Part shown: positions 37,518 through 47,133 of the stretch, piece by piece
How the letters are laid out: each line of letters opens with the position of its first letter
How positions within the stretch are numbered: the stretch's first letter is position 1
Source: CAYWYR01 sp964462685
GTDB lineage: Bacteria; Bacteroidota; Ignavibacteria; Kapaibacteriales; UBA2268
DNA length: 60,595 nucleotides
Reading direction: 5' to 3'
NCBI GenBank assembly: GCA_964462685.1
Contig: CAYWYR010000020.1
Location: forward strand, 1-60,595
The notes under the pieces: generated by a model
Databases searched by the model: none
Seen by the model: only the letters and a program-made list of their open reading frames with translations
Told to the model about the DNA's origin: nothing
Made by a program: the position numbers and the translations under genes

Positions 37518-39287
37518 ATGTTTAATAGATCCATAGTAATCCTACCCTTTAGCAATCTCAGTCTTGATGGCAATAATGAATTTATCTGCGATGGCCTTAC
37601 AGAAGAAATCATTAATGCGCTTTCTAATATTGATGGGATGAAGGTCATTTCCCGTACATCAAGTTTCTTTTTTAAAAACCACAAATTCTCTCTCAACGAA
37701 ATAGCCGAGAAGCTAAACGTTTCACTTCTTTTAGAGGGAAGCGTACAAGTTAATGAAGGCCAAATACGAGTTCGTGCAAAACTAATTGATGTGGAAGAAG
37801 ACACACATTTATGGTCTGAAACATGGGATCGTAAATTAGAAAGTATATTTGAAACACAAGATGAAATCAGCTTACTTATCGCAGATAGAATTCGTGAAAA
37901 ATATGGCCACCTGAGCATATCAAATCAGCTAGTTAACAGTCCTACAAAAAATATTAACTCGTACGAGCATTTATTAAAAGCCCGTTATCATTTCTATAAG
38001 TGGAATCCAGTTGATACAAGCCTTGCTATCGAACATTTTGAAAAATCTGTTGAATTAGATAAAGATTTAGTAGATGGGTATGTAGGGATCGCCGATAGCT
38101 ATAGTTTTATGGCTGTGGCCGGCTTTGCACCAAGGGATATAGCTTGGGAGAAAAGCATTAAAGCTTTATCAGAAGCTAAAAGACTAGATCCAAAACATGC
38201 AGGGCTCAATTATATGCTAGGCATGCAGTCGTTTTTTACCGAGGCTGATTATGCTGCGGCATTGGAATACGGAATTAGGTCAATTACTTCTAAACCAACT
38301 TATCCTGAAGCCCATCAGCTTGTCTCCTTGCTTTATTCACTTAGGGGCGATTTTGACAAGGCAGAGAAACATATACTATATGCCAAATCAATTGATCCGC
38401 TGAATCCTGAAACTAGATTCTATGAAGCAAATTATTATTATCGGATAGGTGAATATGACCGAGCCGATACTCTAATGAATGAATTACTTGAATTAAACCA
38501 TAAAAATCTTCCTGCAATAATTGTCCGTATCTATATACTCATAAAAAAAGGAAATCTAACTATAGCTCGGCAAACTATACAAGATACTCCACCGGAGGAT
38601 TTTACCCCTGATGAGAGATTGGGCCTACTTGCACTAATAGATTCTGCAGATAGCATAAGTACTGAGAATTTAGAAAAGCTTGAGAAGCATGCTAAGGAAA
38701 CCGATGCACACCACGCCCATTCGTACCTTTTTCTTACATATTCTAACCTGGGTCGGTTTGATAAGGCATTTGCAGTTCTAGAAAATCTATTTAATAATTC
38801 ATCTTCTATTCTGCTTCTCGGTTTTAGCGATCCATTAGGTGAACCTATTCACTCAGACCCGAGGTATAAAGAATATCATTCGAGAATATATCCTAAAATA
38901 ATTGACAATATCAAGACCAAGAGGCATAAGAATACCAACCACTCAATCTCTGATGACCAAATAGACCGATTAAAGGTATATGTGGATACAGAACGACCAT
39001 ATCTAAACCCTGCTCTCACTCTTCGTTCGCTTGCAGAGCAAATAGACATCCATCCAAATCATCTCTCATATTTATTGAATGAAGCAATCGGTGCTAATTT
39101 CAATGAGTTTATCAATAGAAAAAGAATCGAGCATTTTAAAAAGCTTGTAACCGATACCGATAATTCACATATCTCAATTATCGGGCTTGCCTATGAAAGC
39201 GGTTTTAACTCTAAAACTGTTTTTAATTCAGTCTTCAAAAAAGAAGTAGGTATGACACCGAAAGAATATCAGAGAAGTCACGGTTAA
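37518..39287 (+). CDS. TolB-like/TPR/AraC-family regulator
   Basis: A 589-residue cytosolic protein with three parts. Residues 1-135 are the TolB-like domain common in adenylate-cyclase-associated and TPR regulators (IVILPFSNLSLDGNNEF, ISRTSSFFF, EIAEKLNVSLLLEGSV, HLWSETWDRK). Residues about 150-440 contain TPR-like helical repeats (LAIEHFEKSVELDKDL, GDFDKAEKHILYAKSIDP). Residues about 475-589 are an AraC-type HTH (LAEQIDIHPNHLSYLLN, ISIIGLAYESGFNSKTVF, VGMTPKEYQRS). There is no membrane segment between the TPR and HTH parts. It stands 115 bp before the oxidoreductase operon on the same strand and is a plausible activator of it. Confidence 0.85.
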   Translation: MFNRSIVILPFSNLSLDGNNEFICDGLTEEIINALSNIDGMKVISRTSSFFFKNHKFSLNEIAEKLNVSLLLEGSVQVNEGQIRVRAKLIDVEEDTHLWSETWDRKLESIFETQDEISLLIADRIREKYGHLSISNQLVNSPTKNINSYEHLLKARYHFYKWNPVDTSLAIEHFEKSVELDKDLVDGYVGIADSYSFMAVAGFAPRDIAWEKSIKALSEAKRLDPKHAGLNYMLGMQSFFTEADYAAALEYGIRSITSKPTYPEAHQLVSLLYSLRGDFDKAEKHILYAKSIDPLNPETRFYEANYYYRIGEYDRADTLMNELLELNHKNLPAIIVRIYILIKKGNLTIARQTIQDTPPEDFTPDERLGLLALIDSADSISTENLEKLEKHAKETDAHHAHSYLFLTYSNLGRFDKAFAVLENLFNNSSSILLLGFSDPLGEPIHSDPRYKEYHSRIYPKIIDNIKTKRHKNTNHSISDDQIDRLKVYVDTERPYLNPALTLRSLAEQIDIHPNHLSYLLNEAIGANFNEFINRKRIEHFKKLVTDTDNSHISIIGLAYESGFNSKTVFNSVFKKEVGMTPKEYQRSHG

Positions 39288-39402
39288 TACAAAACTAGTA
39301 CGATATTATAATTCAGTACATATTATTGATATCTGGAACGAATGCATATACGCCGCTTGCTAAGTTTGTCATGTATTAAAAAACTAAATCAAGGCAAACA
39401 TA

Positions 39403-40380
39403 ATGAAAGCAATAGTCGCAAAAGGATATGGATCACCAGAGGTATTACAACTAAAAGAAGTAAATAAACCAGTTCCCAAATCAAATGAAGTCTTAGTAAA
39501 GGTTGTCACCGCCTCGGCCACCACCGCTGATGCTATGATGCGAACAGGAAAGCCTTATATAGCCAGGCTGTTTCTAGGCCTGACAAAACCCAAGAAAAAA
39601 ATACCTGGAACAGGCTTCGCCGGGATTGTAGAACAAGTTGGCGAGAATGTAAACAGATATAAAGTCGGTGATCGCGTTTTCGGTGAGACAGCCTTTGGTT
39701 TCAGTTCAAATGCCGAATATCTAACAATTTCTGAAGACGGTATTATCCTTCCAATGCCGGAAAGTCTTAATTTTTTAGAGGCCTCAAATTTTTGCGATGG
39801 ACATCTTACCTCATTCAACTTCTTAAAGGAAATCGCAAAATTAAAACCAAATCAGAAGATATTGATTAACGGTGCTTCCGGTTCTCTTGGTACCTCCGCT
39901 ATCCAAATAGCTAAATTTATGGGGGCACATGTAACAGCGGTTTGTAGCGGCAGGAACGCAGGGTTAGTTAAGTCTTTGGGTGCTGATGTGATAATTGACT
40001 ATCAACAGAAAGATTTCACAAAATCGGATGCAAAATACGATTATGTATATGATACAGTGGGCAAAAGCTCCTTTACGGCATGCAAAGCTATACTCAAGTA
40101 TAATGGTGTTTTTCTATCACCAGTTCTAAAATTGCCATTACTTCTTCAGATGGCTAAAACATCTCTATTCGGCAGTAAGAAAGCCAAGTTTGAAGCCACA
40201 GGAGCAAATAAAGAATCAAAGCTCAGAGAATTGCTTGAAGAAGTAGTCGATATCTACAATGCTGGAAAGCTAAAAACGGTGATTGACCGCCAATTCCCAT
40301 TGGAAAAAGTTGCCGAAGCGCATCGCTATATCGATTCTGGACATAAAAAAGGTAATGTAGTTATCTTAATGGGAGAATAA
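39403..40380 (+). CDS. MDR-family NAD(P)H:quinone/zinc-type oxidoreductase
   Basis: A 325-residue medium-chain dehydrogenase/reductase. The N-terminal GroES-like fold (MKAIVAKGYGSPEVLQLKEV, KKKIPGTGFAGIVEQVG, YKVGDRVFGE) precedes a Rossmann domain with INGASGSLGTSAIQIAKFMG and VTAVCSGRNAGLVKSLGAD, as in quinone oxidoreductases. The structural zinc cysteines of alcohol dehydrogenases are absent, so it is probably a zinc-free NADPH reductase. First gene of a tight operon: 5 bp to the next ORF. Confidence 0.9.
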   Translation: MKAIVAKGYGSPEVLQLKEVNKPVPKSNEVLVKVVTASATTADAMMRTGKPYIARLFLGLTKPKKKIPGTGFAGIVEQVGENVNRYKVGDRVFGETAFGFSSNAEYLTISEDGIILPMPESLNFLEASNFCDGHLTSFNFLKEIAKLKPNQKILINGASGSLGTSAIQIAKFMGAHVTAVCSGRNAGLVKSLGADVIIDYQQKDFTKSDAKYDYVYDTVGKSSFTACKAILKYNGVFLSPVLKLPLLLQMAKTSLFGSKKAKFEATGANKESKLRELLEEVVDIYNAGKLKTVIDRQFPLEKVAEAHRYIDSGHKKGNVVILMGE

Positions 40381-40385
40381 AGAGT

Positions 40386-40577
40386 ATGGGTTGCAAAATA
40401 AATATAAAAGTTCTAAATGTTACAATTATATCTCTTCTTATTGGATTGGCCATAGGAATTATTGAAGATAATATCGGATTGTGGATATGCTTAGGATTAG
40501 CGATAGGTGTGGCAGTAGATCATACGAGAAAAAGTAAAGCTATATCGAATAATAATAGTAATGACGGAGATAAATAA
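40386..40577 (+). CDS. small two-helix membrane protein
   Basis: A 63-residue protein with two hydrophobic stretches (VTIISLLIGLAIGIIE, IGLWICLGLAIGVAVD) and a polar tail rich in N, S and K. The start is 5 bp after the oxidoreductase stop and its TAA overlaps the next ATG by one base (TAATG), so it belongs to the operon. Function unknown. Confidence 0.75.
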   Translation: MGCKINIKVLNVTIISLLIGLAIGIIEDNIGLWICLGLAIGVAVDHTRKSKAISNNNSNDGDK

Positions 40578-41523
40578 TGGAATCGATTTTTGAAGAATTC
40601 AATTTCCCGAAACCTAGCCTTATAGCTGTGAATGGTATTGAGCTAGAGGTATTTGAAGCCGGCCAGCAAAATATAGGTAATCCTATTGTACTTTTACATG
40701 GGTGGCCAGAGCTTGCATTCTCATGGCGGTATCAGATTTCGGCATTAGTAGATGCAGGATATCATGTAATAGTTCCGAACCAGCGAGGTTACGGTAATTC
40801 ATCCCAACCTTCAGGAGTAGAATCGTATGATATCCAACATCTGGCAAATGACTTATTAGGTCTTTTGGATCACTATGGCTATAAAAATGCCGTATTCATG
40901 GGGCACGACTGGGGAGCTATGGTCACTTGGTGGTTTGCACAACTACATCCATGCCGTGTAAAGCAAATTATTGCCTTAGCTGTACCCTATCAGGTTAGGG
41001 GCGATATACCATGGATTGAATGGATGGAGCAGTTTCTCGGAAGCGACTATTATTTCGTACATTTCAATAGGCAACCCGGTGCGGCTGATCAAGTCTTAGA
41101 TGAAAACGCGCATCAATTCCACCGTAATCTTTTCAAAAAAAATCTTCCTCATACTCCTCCGGAACCTGGCATGTATAAGATTAACCTAGCAAAAGCGGAA
41201 ATACCCGAAGGAGAAGCGATAATTAGTGATAAGAATTAGAAGTGTTCATCTCCTCATATAAGTCGTCCGGATTTACCGCAAGTATCAACTGGTATCGAAA
41301 CCTTGATCGGAACTGGCATATACTGGCCGATGTAAACCCGATAATAAAACACCCAACACTCATGATATACGGTGATAAAGATCAGATTCCAAAGCTTGAA
41401 GGATTATCGTCATTTGTACCCAATGTTGAAGAGAAGAGTATTGATTGTGGGCATTGGATACAACAAGAAAGGCCCAATGAAACAAACACAATAATATTAG
41501 AATGGCTAGATAAGCAGAACTAA
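40577..41523 (+). pseudogene. epoxide hydrolase-like alpha/beta hydrolase, one-base frameshift
   Basis: The first part (221 codons) carries LLHGWPELAFSWRYQ, the oxyanion region of epoxide hydrolases, VIVPNQRGYGNSSQP and the nucleophile Asp in FMGHDWGAMVTWW. It ends at TAG 41237-41239. Sequence immediately after, in another frame, continues the same family: SGFTASINWYRNLDRNW, TLMIYGDKDQIP and the catalytic His in DCGHWIQQERPNE. Adding one G after 41233 (aag|aat) restores the reading ISDKELEVFISSYKSSG across the break. So this is a one-base deletion, either real or an assembly error. If real, the C-terminal acid and His are lost. It is in an operon with the oxidoreductase. Confidence 0.85.
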
Positions 41524-41661
41524 TGTACCAGGCCTAAAAGATGTCTGTTTATAGCACAATATAGGAAAGTATCCTGAGCTTGAACAGACCAATTATCTCT
41601 CATCTTTAAGGCTGATGATTATAAATAAAAACCCTAAACAATTTTTGGAGTGATCAATAAC

Positions 41662-42279
41662 ATGAAAAACAGACAATTATCAAAAATCGCTGGTATCAGC
41701 TATATAATTATATTCTTCGCAGCGATTTTTGCGAATTTCTTTGCACTTGAGTCAATCACTCAGGCGCCACTTGATACTGTTATGAACAGTGATCTAATCG
41801 TTAGGATAGGTATCATCGCTTTCCTTATTACAGCTGTGTTTGATGTAATTGTTGCTTGGGCACTAAAGGAGCTTTATAAAGATGACTATCTAAGTACACT
41901 AAGCACCTATTTTAGGATGATGCACGCAGCAGTAATGGGTGTAGCGGTATTTGCACTACCACTTGCCCTTAAAGAAACAACACCGGAAGCAATACTTCTG
42001 TATGTTGAATCATTCAATTATATTTGGCTTATCGGTCTCTTTTTCTTTGGGTTTCACCTCATACTTTTAAGCAAAATAGCTTTAATACCTAAGTTTATTA
42101 AAGTCTTTCTAGCTGTAGCAGGTATCATGTATATCCTAGATACTGCCGCTCATTTTTTATTATCAAATTACTCTGAATTCGCCTCAGTATTCTTAATCTT
42201 GGTTGCTGTTCCGAGTATTTTTGGGGAAATGGCATTTGCAGTATGGCTTTTAGCAAAGGGAGGAAAGAATACTCACTAA
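41662..42279 (+). CDS. DUF4386 membrane protein
   Basis: A 205-residue protein from ATG 41662, chosen because GGAG at 41647-41650 lies 11 bases before it; the upstream GTG at 41650 overlaps that ribosome site. About six transmembrane helices (ISYIIIFFAAIFANFFAL, IGIIAFLITAVFDVIVAW, FIKVFLAVAGIMYILDT, VFLILVAVPSIFGEMAF). The family has no defined activity and is common near stress and regulator genes of Bacteroidota. Confidence 0.85.
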   Translation: MKNRQLSKIAGISYIIIFFAAIFANFFALESITQAPLDTVMNSDLIVRIGIIAFLITAVFDVIVAWALKELYKDDYLSTLSTYFRMMHAAVMGVAVFALPLALKETTPEAILLYVESFNYIWLIGLFFFGFHLILLSKIALIPKFIKVFLAVAGIMYILDTAAHFLLSNYSEFASVFLILVAVPSIFGEMAFAVWLLAKGGKNTH

Positions 42280-42954
42280 TTAATTATACAATGCTATAAT
42301 TTTAATCAAACAAATCTTTTAGAAATTGTTGTCCTCTGTGGATTATCCTTTGCGTGCTCCTATTTTGAAGCCTAACAAGCGACTATAATCCAGAACACAC
42401 CCAAATTTCGAACAAATTGTAATGTAAACAGCAAATACTAGACAAATTGAAAAAGCCATAACCAAAAAATCACAAGAGCCAAAACTCTTGTGATTTATAT
42501 TTTATTTTAACAGCAAATACTAAAAGTCGATAACTGGAAGTTTATCTCTAAATGCTTATGAAGTCTGTTGATGCCACTTCCCTTATTCAGATTTTACATA
42601 ATGTCAAAACAAGCAAATAGATATTCATTGGTTTCACTAAAAGCCACTTCAGATGCATTGGAGGTCAATGGAAGCATATATCGTATATGCTTCATCAATC
42701 CCCACCTCCTTAATTCTAATTCAGTATTTTTGCTGTTTTCTCCATACTTCTTGGCTCATTTTGCCAAACATACCAGCAGAGTAAACCTCGTACTTATATT
42801 TTTAGTAACTACTAGGCAATATCCTAGGTTCATAAGAGATTGTAGAATGACATCATCTGATAGGTATTTTCAATCAAACTCTTTACTTCGCATCACAATC
42901 ATCTTGCATAGTTGTGTTTTTTATTATTAATGCTGTCTTAATGATTCATTTATT
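42280..42954. other. gene-free stretch with repeats and palindromes
   Basis: No gene I can support. It holds a 14-bp direct repeat aacagcaaatacta (42427-42440 and 42509-42522) on both sides of the terminator, and a palindrome gaagcatata-tcg-tatatgcttc (42671-42693) that could be an operator. The reverse strand contains possible decayed coding sequence near 42700-42900 but too broken to name. Confidence 0.5.
42467..42508 (+). terminator. rho-independent terminator (bidirectional)
   Basis: Perfect 12-bp stem aaatcacaagag (42467-42478) and ctcttgtgattt (42485-42496) with loop ccaaaa, followed by an AT/T-rich tail. Likely ends transcription of the DUF4386 gene. Confidence 0.8.
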
Positions 42955-43839
42955 TTAGAATCCATTAAACATTCCATTATTATTAGCCAAACCTTCGGTA
43001 GGTATTTCCTGAATGACATCCCAATGCTCAACGACCTTCCCATCTTCTATTCTGAATAAATCATAAAACGCTTGTGATTTACCACTCCATTCACCTTCGC
43101 TCACAGTCAGCACGAAATTACCCTCGCCCAGCACCTTGTGGATTTTGGTATATTTGAACATATTGTCCTGTGAATTAAGATATTCAACAGCTTCAATGAT
43201 TCCGTTCAAACCATCTTTAATTCCTGGGTTATGCTGGTCATATTGTTCAGCACTAATATAGTCGGTAATCTTACTTGGGTTTTTACCCATCAGAACGTCT
43301 TCTATCAATGCCACGGCAATTTTTTTATTGATCTCGGTTTTGTCAAGGTCTATAGCATTTGTAGGTCCATCAGTCTGCGTTCTACCGCTTGCTGTCTCAG
43401 TAACAAGTGGAGTCATAGCGTCCCAATGTTCAGCTACTTTTCCGTTCTCATCAACCCTAATAATATCAAAGGATATTAATTCATCTGCTCCAAAGGGTTT
43501 AGCATTCCTCCATATATTATGCATGAACACAAAGTTTCCATCTTGGAACATCCTGATATTCTCTGCTGTAGTACCGTTTTCCTGTAGAAGAGGTAGTAGT
43601 TGGATAAAAGGCTCTAAACCTGTTGGGAGATATGGATTATGCTGTATATAGTCCGCATCTGCAAACTCTCTCATTTTTACAGGATCATTTTTTAGAACTG
43701 CTAAAAAAAAATTACCAACTTTTTCTTTGTTTGTCATTGTTGTCTCTGCTTTACTTTGCTCCCCTATGGGTGCTGTTGTACTTATGTTCCAGGATGAGAT
43801 GATACCTGTAACTATGAGTAGATAGAAAATTTTTCTCAA
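42955..43839 (-). CDS. exported protein with two SnoaL/NTF2-like domains
   Basis: A 294-residue protein with a signal peptide (MRKIFYLLIVTGIISSWN). Two SnoaL-like (NTF2-fold) domains follow: residues about 35-150 (VGNFFLAVLKNDPVKMREF, DYIQHNPYLPTGLEPF, VAEHWDAM) and about 165-285 (IAVALIEDVLMGKNPSKI, YDQHNPGIKDGLNGI, VVEHWDVIQEI). The repeated Y-x-Q-H-N and V-x-E-H-W-D motifs mark a tandem duplication. Such folds bind small hydrophobic ligands or act on them. It diverges from an HxlR regulator 123 bp away, which probably controls it. Confidence 0.88.
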   Translation of the reverse strand: MRKIFYLLIVTGIISSWNISTTAPIGEQSKAETTMTNKEKVGNFFLAVLKNDPVKMREFADADYIQHNPYLPTGLEPFIQLLPLLQENGTTAENIRMFQDGNFVFMHNIWRNAKPFGADELISFDIIRVDENGKVAEHWDAMTPLVTETASGRTQTDGPTNAIDLDKTEINKKIAVALIEDVLMGKNPSKITDYISAEQYDQHNPGIKDGLNGIIEAVEYLNSQDNMFKYTKIHKVLGEGNFVLTVSEGEWSGKSQAFYDLFRIEDGKVVEHWDVIQEIPTEGLANNNGMFNGF

Positions 43840-43962
43840 TGTCTTTGCCCTTTGAAGTTTAATTATTACTTTTGTTTCGAAAGCAATCTAAGACATTTGC
43901 TTGCATTATGCAAGTGATTTTCTATTTTTTTTATCTATCTTGTATGTGGTTACATATTTTTT

Positions 43963-44427
43963 ATGAAACAGGATTTTAGATGTAATTGCCCATTCACTTC
44001 TGCTCTGGATATTTTAGGTGATAGGTGGGTATTAGTTATAGTAAAGCAGATGCTTATAGAAGGAAAAGAAACCTTCAAAGACTTTACCGAAAGTGATGAG
44101 GCGATCGCTACAAATATTTTATCAGCGAAGCTCAAACTTCTCGAAGAGATTGGGATAATCATTAAAACCAAAAGACCAGATAATAAAAAAGTCAACCTCT
44201 ATCTATTAACTGAGAAAGGATTGGCCTTAACCCCTATACTTTTGGAGCTTGCAGTCTGGAGCGATGGTTATCTTAGAGATATCCATCCGGATATAGTTAA
44301 TGGGAAAGATATGGAGTTGCTCCGGAGTGATAAGACATTATTCGGGAACCATATAGTTGAAATGTATAAAAAGAAACTATCAGCAAGAACTATTCAGCTC
44401 AGTAATAAAAACAAAAGCCTGCTGTAG
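43963..44427 (+). CDS. HxlR-family transcriptional regulator
   Basis: A 154-residue winged-helix regulator. The N-terminal Cys box (FRCNCPFTSALDILGDRWVL) and the wing region (TNILSAKLKLLEEIGII, KVNLYLLTEKGLAL) are typical of HxlR proteins, which often sense oxidants or electrophiles through cysteine. It is divergent from the double SnoaL-like gene and shares its promoter region. Its stop codon is inside the hairpin of its own terminator. Confidence 0.9.
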   Translation: MKQDFRCNCPFTSALDILGDRWVLVIVKQMLIEGKETFKDFTESDEAIATNILSAKLKLLEEIGIIIKTKRPDNKKVNLYLLTEKGLALTPILLELAVWSDGYLRDIHPDIVNGKDMELLRSDKTLFGNHIVEMYKKKLSARTIQLSNKNKSLL

Positions 44428-44442
44428 CAGGCTTTTGTTTAT
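44410..44442 (+). terminator. terminator overlapping the HxlR stop codon
   Basis: Arms acaaaagcctgct and agcaggcttttgt around a two-base centre, followed by T residues. The TAG stop at 44425-44427 lies within it. Confidence 0.85.
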
Positions 44443-44545
44443 GTCTATTTTCAAATCCTCAGTTACCAATATTTATTAGAAGCTTGCTGATTAGTTTATC
44501 GCCTTGGAGCCCCCCACCTAAGTCACTTTCTCATTGCTTTGAACG

Positions 44546-44553
44546 TAGATTTG
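44546..44553 (+). promoter_or_regulatory. possible Bacteroidota -7 element
   Basis: tagatttg fits the TAnnTTTG -7 consensus, 39 bases before the peptidase start. I see no convincing -33 TTG at the proper distance, so this is weak. Confidence 0.3.
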
Positions 44554-44591
44554 TTTTGTAATCTTAACTTAACACGAACAACTAGAGGTTT

Positions 44592-47018
44592 ATGAAACAC
44601 ATCCTATGCTCGCTACTTTCTTTAATATGTTTATTACCAAGCGTCCGATTACTTGCCCAGATAGATCTGGAATACCAAAACCCGCCTGATGAGATCAAGG
44701 AACTAGTGGATTTTGAACGGGCCCCTGGTGTGTTTATGGATGATGATAACAGAACCATGTTGCTGCTTTACAGGGATGGATATAAATCAATCGCCGATCT
44801 ATCGGAAAAAGAGATGAGGTTAGGCGGGTTGCGGATCAATCCAGCTCTTAATATAGGCAGTAGGGTTAGCTACTATAACAATATCAAGATCAATAATGTT
44901 GAGGGCGAGTTCAATGCCGAACAGGTAGATGGATTACCGGAAAAACCTAAACTTACAAACTTCAGATGGTCGCCAGATCAAAAAATGATGGCTATGACTC
45001 ATACAACTGATACTGGAGTAGAGTTATGGGTTATCGATATAGAGAAAAGAAAAGCCTCAAAGCTTACTGGCCCTAACATCAACGCAAATATCGGAAGTAC
45101 TATTAACTGGTTTGAAAATAGTAAATCGCTTCTTGTAAAAATGATACCAGATGATCGAAAGCCACTTATAAACGCAGACCTTGCTGTACCTACAGGGCCT
45201 ACTGTTTCTGAAAATGACGGTAAAAAAGCCCAGAACAGAACATATCAGGATCTTCTGAAAAATAAAACCGATGAGCATAATTTTGAGCAGTTAGCTACTT
45301 CCGTACTTTATCAAGTCGATCTATATGGCAATAAGTCAGAATGGTTAGGAAGTGATACATACCGCGGCATTACTTTTTCGCCCAATGGTGAATATGTAAT
45401 GGTTACTAGAATCGAAAAACCATATTCCTACCTAGTACCATATAGCAGATTTCCATTCGCTACGGAAATTTATGACAAGACAGGTCAACTAATAGAAACC
45501 ATTATCAAAGTCCCGCTGATTGAAGACCTTCCTCAGGGTTTTATGGCTGAAAGAACTGGTAAACGTGATTTTTCATGGAGAAGTGATAAGCCCTCTACAT
45601 TAATCTATGCGGTAGCACTCGACGGTGGTGACCCTGAAAAAGAAGTAGAGTTCAGAGATGAGGTTTTCGAGCTTGCTCCGCCATTCAAAGGGGATGGGAA
45701 AAGCTTGATAAAAACAATCAACAGGTACTCTGGGATAAGCTGGGGCACTGATGACATGGCAATTGCTTATGATTATTGGTGGAATACCCGAAATACTAAA
45801 AATTATCTTTTTAATCCATCAGATAATAAACTAGCCCCTGAAATTATTCAAGATCGTAATTATCAGGATACATATAGCGACCCGGGATCATATATCTACA
45901 AAAAGAACGAGTACGGCAGTTATGTACTGGATATTATAGATAACGATGTATTCCTTATCGGTGATGGATATACGGAAGACGGTCAATTTCCCTTCGTTTC
46001 AAAATATAATTTCGGCACCAAAGAAACTCAGCGCATCTATACCTCTGAATATGATGACAAAATTGAGAATATAAACGAGTATGATCCTGCAACCGGGAAA
46101 ATGTTAGTCAGGATTGAATCCCCCAATGAATACCCGAATTATTATTTCAGAAACACAAAAAATGATAAACTATCCCAGCTTACATATTTTGACAATCCAT
46201 TTGAGAGTATCCAGAATGCTGAAAAACAGATATTGAATTATAAAAGAGATGACGGGCTTGATCTTTCAGGTATCTTATATTTACCTGTAGGATACGATAA
46301 ATCAATAAAAGAGAAAGTACCGCTAATTATATGGGCTTACCCTCGGGAGTTCAAAGATAAATCCAGTGCCGGGCAAAGCACTAACAATCCAAATGAATTT
46401 ACCTATCCATACTACGGCTCTATGGTGTATTGGGTGACCCGCGGCTATGCCGTGCTTGATAACGCTGCATTTCCAATAGTTGGTGAAGGCGACGAAGAGC
46501 CAAATGATAGCTACAGAACCCAACTTGTGGCAAATGCTAAAGCCGCTATTGACGCAGTTGACGAGCTCGGATATATAGATAGAGAGCGTGTGGCGGTAGG
46601 CGGGCACAGCTACGGAGCATTTATGGTAGCCAACTTGCTCACACATTCTGATTTATTTGCCGCGGGTATTGCTCGCAGCGGCGCATATAACAGAACCCTT
46701 ACTCCTTTCGGCTTCCAAAGTGAGGAAAGGAATTACTGGGAAGCGCCTAACATATACTATGAGATGTCACCGTTTATGCACGCCGATAAAATGGACGACC
46801 CCCTGCTCCTTATCCATGGTGAAGCAGATAATAATTCAGGCACTTACCCGATGCAGAGCGAGAGGTATTTTAACGCATTAAAGGGGCTGGGGGCAACCGT
46901 ACGCCTGGTTATGTTACCCAAAGAAAGCCATGGCTACCGCTCAAGAGAAAGCATTATGCACATGCTGTGGGAACAAGACCGGTGGCTGGAAAAATATGTA
47001 AAGAATAAAACTAAATAA
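44592..47018 (+). CDS. S9 family (prolyl oligopeptidase-type) serine peptidase
   Basis: An 808-residue exported peptidase with a signal peptide (MKHILCSLLSLICLLPSVRL). Residues about 25-560 form a beta-propeller (FRWSPDQKMMAMTH, GITFSPNGEYVMVTRIE). The catalytic alpha/beta hydrolase domain follows, with the nucleophile Ser673 in VGGHSYGAFMVANLL, the Asp in LLIHGEADNNSG and the His in LPKESHGYRSRES. Closest in look to the glutamyl-peptidase/S9D branch of Bacteroidota. Single-gene unit with its own upstream spacer. Probable role: peptide degradation in the periplasm. Confidence 0.92.
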   Translation: MKHILCSLLSLICLLPSVRLLAQIDLEYQNPPDEIKELVDFERAPGVFMDDDNRTMLLLYRDGYKSIADLSEKEMRLGGLRINPALNIGSRVSYYNNIKINNVEGEFNAEQVDGLPEKPKLTNFRWSPDQKMMAMTHTTDTGVELWVIDIEKRKASKLTGPNINANIGSTINWFENSKSLLVKMIPDDRKPLINADLAVPTGPTVSENDGKKAQNRTYQDLLKNKTDEHNFEQLATSVLYQVDLYGNKSEWLGSDTYRGITFSPNGEYVMVTRIEKPYSYLVPYSRFPFATEIYDKTGQLIETIIKVPLIEDLPQGFMAERTGKRDFSWRSDKPSTLIYAVALDGGDPEKEVEFRDEVFELAPPFKGDGKSLIKTINRYSGISWGTDDMAIAYDYWWNTRNTKNYLFNPSDNKLAPEIIQDRNYQDTYSDPGSYIYKKNEYGSYVLDIIDNDVFLIGDGYTEDGQFPFVSKYNFGTKETQRIYTSEYDDKIENINEYDPATGKMLVRIESPNEYPNYYFRNTKNDKLSQLTYFDNPFESIQNAEKQILNYKRDDGLDLSGILYLPVGYDKSIKEKVPLIIWAYPREFKDKSSAGQSTNNPNEFTYPYYGSMVYWVTRGYAVLDNAAFPIVGEGDEEPNDSYRTQLVANAKAAIDAVDELGYIDRERVAVGGHSYGAFMVANLLTHSDLFAAGIARSGAYNRTLTPFGFQSEERNYWEAPNIYYEMSPFMHADKMDDPLLLIHGEADNNSGTYPMQSERYFNALKGLGATVRLVMLPKESHGYRSRESIMHMLWEQDRWLEKYVKNKTK

Positions 47019-47133
47019 TAAGGATTAACCATAAGTAGAAATAGGCAAAGTGTAGTGACTGGAATTAAGATAATATTGGTAATACTTCGTATCTTTAATT
47101 CAATAAAGTAATGTTAACAAAAAGCCATAATAT

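Noticed and set aside
42568..42930. Reading frame of 120 codons, plus strand
   Set aside because: No domain, no ribosome site, odd composition, and the palindrome lies inside it.
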